A DNA stretch of 34,213 nt, taken from contig JBBREM010000014.1 of the NCBI GenBank assembly GCA_038202925.1, positions 1 to 34,213 of the forward strand, written 5' to 3'. The position numbers were made by a program, and so were the translations under genes. Position 1 is the first letter of the stretch. The number at the start of each line of letters is the position of its first letter. The notes below the pieces were generated by a model, which saw nothing but the letters and a program-made list of their open reading frames with translations, was not told where the DNA came from and searched no databases. Of the stretch, positions 30,787 through 34,213 are shown piece by piece. This DNA comes from JAEVZK01 sp038202925. Its GTDB lineage: Bacteria > Armatimonadota > Fimbriimonadia > Fimbriimonadales > Fimbriimonadaceae.

Positions 30787-32499
30787 ATGACACAGATGCA
30801 GGCCGAGCAATGGATTGTTCCCTCGCGCGATTCGCTTGCCGAGAGCCGGCTCTGCGATGAATTGGGCGTGCCGCCGCTGGTTGCCGCGGTTCTGGTTCAG
30901 CGCGGGCTCAACGATCCTGAATCCGCGCGCAAGTTTTTGCATCCGACCCTGGACGACTTGCACGATCCGTCCCTTCTGCCCGACTACGAGGCGGCGCGGG
31001 ACGCGATCTTGGGGGCTCGCGAACGAAAAGAGCTCATCTTCATCCACGGCGATTACGATGTCGACGGCGTCACAAGCGCGTCGATCCTGCACCGCTTCTT
31101 GAACAGCATCGGCTGCAAAGTGCAGACCCACGTGCCGCACCGGATGAAGGAGGGCTACGGCATCCACCTATCGGCCGTCGATGCCGCAAAAGCGGCGGGC
31201 GCCAAACTCTTTCTCACCTGCGATTGCGGGTCAAGCGCAATCGAGCAGATCGAAGCCGCTCACGAGGCGGGGATGAAGGTCGTAGTCACCGACCACCACA
31301 CGATCGGCGCCGAAGCGCCCGTCACCGAGGCCTTCGTCAATCCGCATCGTGCCGATTCGACATACCTCTTTCAGGATTTAAGCGGCGCGGGCGTGGTGCT
31401 GAAGCTGTGCGCGGGAATTACCCGAGACATCGGGATGCAGCCGCACCAGTTCTATCGCGCATTTCTCGATCTCGCCGCGCTCGGGACCATCGCCGACGTG
31501 ATGCCACTGGTTGGCGAGAACCGGATCATCGCGAAATTCGGCCTGGAACGGCTCTCGGATACCAAAAAGATCGGGCTGCAGGCCCTCAAAAAGGTTACCG
31601 AGCTCACCGGAAAGATCACGGCTTACCACGTTGGCTTTGTGCTCGGGCCGCGGCTCAATGCAGCGGGACGAATCGACGACGCCGCCATCGCCCTGCAACT
31701 CCTGCTCGAAACCGACGAGTTGAAGGCGATGGAACTCGCCCAGCAGATCGAGGTGATCAATGTCGCGCGCCGCGCAGAAACGCAGCGCATCCTCGAAGAA
31801 GCGGTCGCGATGGTGCAGGAGAAGGGGCTCGACGGAAAGAACCTCATCCTGATCGGCAACGAGGGTTGGCATGCGGGGATCGTCGGGATCGTGGCAGGAA
31901 GGCTCGTCGAGCAATTCCGACGTCCGGTCTTCGTCGCCTCGCTGAGTTCGGACGGCAAGACGGCGAAGGCGTCGGGCCGGAGCATCGCCAAATTCAACTT
32001 GGCCGACGCGCTCCGAGCGAATATGGAGATATTGCTCGGCGGAGGCGGCCACGCGATGGCGGCGGGGTGCTCCTTCGAGTACGACAAGCTCGATACAGTA
32101 GCCGAAGCGCTGCATCACTACGCTGGGCAGTTTCTGACCGAAGAAGACTTCGTACTGCGGCGGCACGCCGACGTCGAGGTCGCGCCGGCCGAGGTGACTC
32201 ATAGTGCCCTAGAGGCCATGCAGATGCTTGAGCCGTTCGGCTGCGCCAACCCGACTCCGGTGTTCGTGTCGCGCGGGCTCAAGCTGGATCAACTCATGCC
32301 CACGCGCAATCCCGAGCACGTGCGCGTGACGTTGCGGGACGGGGAGAGTGCGCCCATTCAAGCAATGGGCTTCGGTCTAGGATCGCGACTCGCGGAAGTG
32401 GTGCCGGGCGCGGTCGCGGACCTGCTCTTCGAGCCCTGCCTCGACGAATGGAATGGACGCGTGACACTGAAATGGCACATCAAAGACTTCGCGCTTTGA
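30787..32499 (+). CDS. recJ: Single-stranded-DNA-specific exonuclease RecJ
   Basis: A 570-residue DHH-family nuclease. Motif I is FIHGDYDVDGVTS (D89, D91, D93), motif II TCDCGSS (D146), motif III VTDHHTIG (D169, H170, H171) and a later Asp lies in AALGTIADVMPL. The DHHA1 domain carries GGGGHAMAAG and an OB-fold domain closes the protein (PFGCANPTPVF, then WHIKDFAL). RecJ degrades single-stranded DNA 5' to 3' in RecFOR repair and mismatch repair. Length is normal. ATG 30787 lacks an SD site; TATTCT lies 12 bases upstream. It is convergent with the HtrA-like gene; only one base separates the stops. Confidence 0.95.
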   Translation: MTQMQAEQWIVPSRDSLAESRLCDELGVPPLVAAVLVQRGLNDPESARKFLHPTLDDLHDPSLLPDYEAARDAILGARERKELIFIHGDYDVDGVTSASILHRFLNSIGCKVQTHVPHRMKEGYGIHLSAVDAAKAAGAKLFLTCDCGSSAIEQIEAAHEAGMKVVVTDHHTIGAEAPVTEAFVNPHRADSTYLFQDLSGAGVVLKLCAGITRDIGMQPHQFYRAFLDLAALGTIADVMPLVGENRIIAKFGLERLSDTKKIGLQALKKVTELTGKITAYHVGFVLGPRLNAAGRIDDAAIALQLLLETDELKAMELAQQIEVINVARRAETQRILEEAVAMVQEKGLDGKNLILIGNEGWHAGIVGIVAGRLVEQFRRPVFVASLSSDGKTAKASGRSIAKFNLADALRANMEILLGGGGHAMAAGCSFEYDKLDTVAEALHHYAGQFLTEEDFVLRRHADVEVAPAEVTHSALEAMQMLEPFGCANPTPVFVSRGLKLDQLMPTRNPEHVRVTLRDGESAPIQAMGFGLGSRLAEVVPGAVADLLFEPCLDEWNGRVTLKWHIKDFAL

Positions 32500-32500
32500 T

Positions 32501-33511
32501 CTAAACGGACTTGAAGACGCCGACCTTCACCGAAACGGTGACGGGCGAGCCCATGCGTAGCACAGTCACCTTGACGGTGTCGCCAACATCCTTCGTCTCG
32601 ATAAACCGCGCGAAATCAATCTGTGTGTAAATGGACCGATCGTCCATCTTGACGATTATATCGCCCGCCTGCATACCCGCGGCTTGCGCCGGGGAGCCTT
32701 CTCGAACGCTCTCAACTAGGGCGCCGTCTTGCATCGGCGCATCCTTGCAGTAAACGCCGATTGCCGGGTGCTTCACGGTGTGAGTCGCCGAGAGGAAACC
32801 GGCCACGACGTGCCGCAAGACTTCGGCATCAACAAGGTAGCCCACCGTCACTTCGCCGGGCCCGAAGCCTCGCCCGCCCGACTTGAAGCTCTGCATGATG
32901 TCGTTAAGCGCCTTGCTGTTCGGAGCCGCGATGCGCTGGGTGCGCACCGGCTCTTTGAATTCAAGTGTCGAGTTCAGCAGGCCCACCAAATGTCCGGCCT
33001 CGTCGAACACCAATCCCCCGGCGACGGACTGCGCGGTGGTCTCGAAATGAACCTCGCCGAGCGGAAACATCTTGCGTGTCGAGTTCAGCACGCCGAGCAT
33101 TTGGGTCGACACCAGTTCGCCTCGCAGCGGGCCATCGGGCAGGACCACGATGACGGAGGCCTTCTCAAGGCGCTCGGAGTCGTGGATGACGACCACTTTG
33201 CCCAAGCCCGCCGGCCAGTTTTGAGCCTGCAGGAGCACGGTTTGAGTCGGCGCATCGGTCGAGCGCCAAAAGAGCTGCACGATTCGGCCGTCGGGCGCCC
33301 GCGCTGCGATTTGTTGGCCCGCCATTAGGCTCTGATGCGCGATGAACCAGCCGCTCTTGTCGATCAGCGCGGCCTGCCCAAAAGGCACGCCATTGCGCAG
33401 GAGCGTCACAACCGACGGCTTTGACGTCTCCCACAGGGTCACGTCCTTCTTCTGAAGGCCCTGATCGCCGTAGAGAATTGTGAACGCTAGGCTAGCCGCC
33501 GACAACAACAT
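32501..33511 (-). CDS. HtrA-like PDZ protein without catalytic Ser and Asp
   Basis: A 336-residue protein with a hydrophobic start (MLLSAASLAFTILYG, probable signal or anchor), a trypsin-like domain and a C-terminal PDZ domain (about 250-335, VREGSPAQAAGMQAGDIIVKMDD). The protease domain keeps His in GWFIAHQSL (H59). Where the family has Asp (DLALLK) it reads TQTVLLQAQ. The GNSGGPLV loop reads SVAGGLVF, with Ala at the nucleophile (A164). It is therefore a pseudoprotease by sequence. The gene overlaps the anti-sigma-like gene by 20 nt, an order (anti-sigma then HtrA) known from envelope-stress operons such as rseA/mucD. It may bind unfolded ends through the PDZ domain without cutting. Confidence 0.75.
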   Translation of the reverse strand: MLLSAASLAFTILYGDQGLQKKDVTLWETSKPSVVTLLRNGVPFGQAALIDKSGWFIAHQSLMAGQQIAARAPDGRIVQLFWRSTDAPTQTVLLQAQNWPAGLGKVVVIHDSERLEKASVIVVLPDGPLRGELVSTQMLGVLNSTRKMFPLGEVHFETTAQSVAGGLVFDEAGHLVGLLNSTLEFKEPVRTQRIAAPNSKALNDIMQSFKSGGRGFGPGEVTVGYLVDAEVLRHVVAGFLSATHTVKHPAIGVYCKDAPMQDGALVESVREGSPAQAAGMQAGDIIVKMDDRSIYTQIDFARFIETKDVGDTVKVTVLRMGSPVTVSVKVGVFKSV

Positions 33512-34213
33512 TGCTTACGCTGTCTACCTCAGTGGCGCGTTGAGCGCCGGTCGTCGCATCTTTCTTGTTGTCGATCAGCACGAGCCCAGGAGCCGGCGTC
33601 GCAGCGTCGGATCGTGCCGCGCTCAGTGCGGCCATTGGACTAGTGCGTCCCTGAATGGCGCTGATCTCGCTCTCGAACTGCTTGGCGATCTGCTGCTTCA
33701 GCAGTGTGAGCCTGGCGCGCGATCCGCTTCGCGACGGCATCTGAACCATCGCGGCGCGGACAATCGGAACTTCAACTGGAGGAGCGGTGCTCTCAGCCAC
33801 GCTTGACACGCTTACACCCTCAAAGGCCGTCGCCACCGTGTCTGGTCGGCTGCGGATCACCGTCGGCAAGTCGAAGCCTTTCGGCTTCGTGTCGATCGCA
33901 ACCACGCCGCTTCCGCTTGGCAAGATGCTCGGCGCGTTCATCTTCCGCACCATGACGATGCCGAAAGCGAGCGCCGCCGCCATCGCGGGCATCCACAGCC
34001 ATCCGAACTCGGGCCGCCGCTTCGGCTTAAGGCCCTGATTCAGAATGGCATGGCGCAATCGGTCGGTCGACAACTGATGGTCCGGCACCGAGGACAGCAT
34101 CTTGAGGTCGCTACGCATGCCGCGATACGCTTCCAGGACTCTCCTGGCTTCCGCATCTCCCGCGACGTCCTGCTCCAGGCGCGCGGTTTCCTCGGGGCTC
34201 AAATCCCCGAAGG
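33492..34213 (-). CDS. Anti-sigma-factor-like membrane protein (partial, 5' end off window)
   Basis: The minus-strand frame is open to the window edge; the first visible residues are FGDLSPEETARLEQDV, matching the DGELSPEE helix of ECF anti-sigma factors with zinc-finger domains. A helical segment AYRGMRSDL follows, then one membrane helix (LWMPAMAAALAFGIVMV), then an extracytoplasmic tail of about 150 residues rich in Val/Ser/Pro with no known domain. No Cys of a zinc site is in the visible part. The topology (cytosolic N-terminus, single helix, outer tail) fits an anti-sigma factor cleaved in response to envelope stress. It overlaps the HtrA-like gene by 20 nt. An ECF sigma gene would be expected just past the right edge. 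Confidence 0.65.
   Translation of the reverse strand, partial: FGDLSPEETARLEQDVAGDAEARRVLEAYRGMRSDLKMLSSVPDHQLSTDRLRHAILNQGLKPKRRPEFGWLWMPAMAAALAFGIVMVRKMNAPSILPSGSGVVAIDTKPKGFDLPTVIRSRPDTVATAFEGVSVSSVAESTAPPVEVPIVRAAMVQMPSRSGSRARLTLLKQQIAKQFESEISAIQGRTSPMAALSAARSDAATPAPGLVLIDNKKDATTGAQRATEVDSVSNVVVGG

Overview
The window is about 34.2 kb of GC-rich bacterial chromosome with ordinary housekeeping content. Two features suggest Armatimonadota, probably the Fimbriimonadia: a tandem pair of short GFTLVE prepilins of the type seen there, and a cluster of several PilT-like ATPases. Other signs fit but are not specific: many GTG starts, few Shine-Dalgarno (SD) sites, -10 boxes sitting directly on start codons, a futalosine-pathway menaquinone gene and a tricorn-type protease. 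The assignment is by recognition only; no marker search was possible.

Left part (1-7100): the end of trpS, a DinB-fold protein, a HAD phosphatase, mqnC, a small exported protein with a C-terminal anchor, a nitrilase-family amidohydrolase (-), two tandem prepilins (-), an exported M48 metalloprotease and an exported protein with a duplicated domain.

Pilus-motor block (7101-11446, minus strand): a signal-anchored protein with a C-terminal membrane helix, then three PilT-family ATPases. One lacks the canonical AIRNLIRE-like motif; the other two overlap and are probably co-translated.

Middle (11703-24055, plus strand): greA, a dienelactone hydrolase, an MFS transporter with a promoter placed exactly for a leaderless mRNA, an intergenic region with a dispersed inverted repeat and a candidate structured RNA, a flavin-reductase-like protein, smc, metX, an ACT-domain gene broken by one extra T, and a tricorn protease homologue with all four catalytic residues at near-tricorn numbering.

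Right part (24116-34213): two paralogous lipoproteins, a decayed histidine-kinase fragment, a fatty-acid-hydroxylase-type membrane enzyme, a PQQ-type sugar dehydrogenase lipoprotein, secE-nusG (-) without neighbouring ribosomal-protein genes, a PadR regulator, a membrane-anchored protein, a third lipoprotein, recJ, and an anti-sigma/HtrA-like pair in which the HtrA homologue has lost its catalytic Ser and Asp.

The least expected signal is a set of short tandem arrays with a strict 7-nt period at four separate intergenic places (4168-4230, 9524-9565, 15298-15346, 25254-25288). Each has its own unit sequence and two overlap stop codons. A second is a promoter-to-terminator RNA-like segment at 14517-14656 with mutually exclusive helices. 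Neither is proven to be a functional system.
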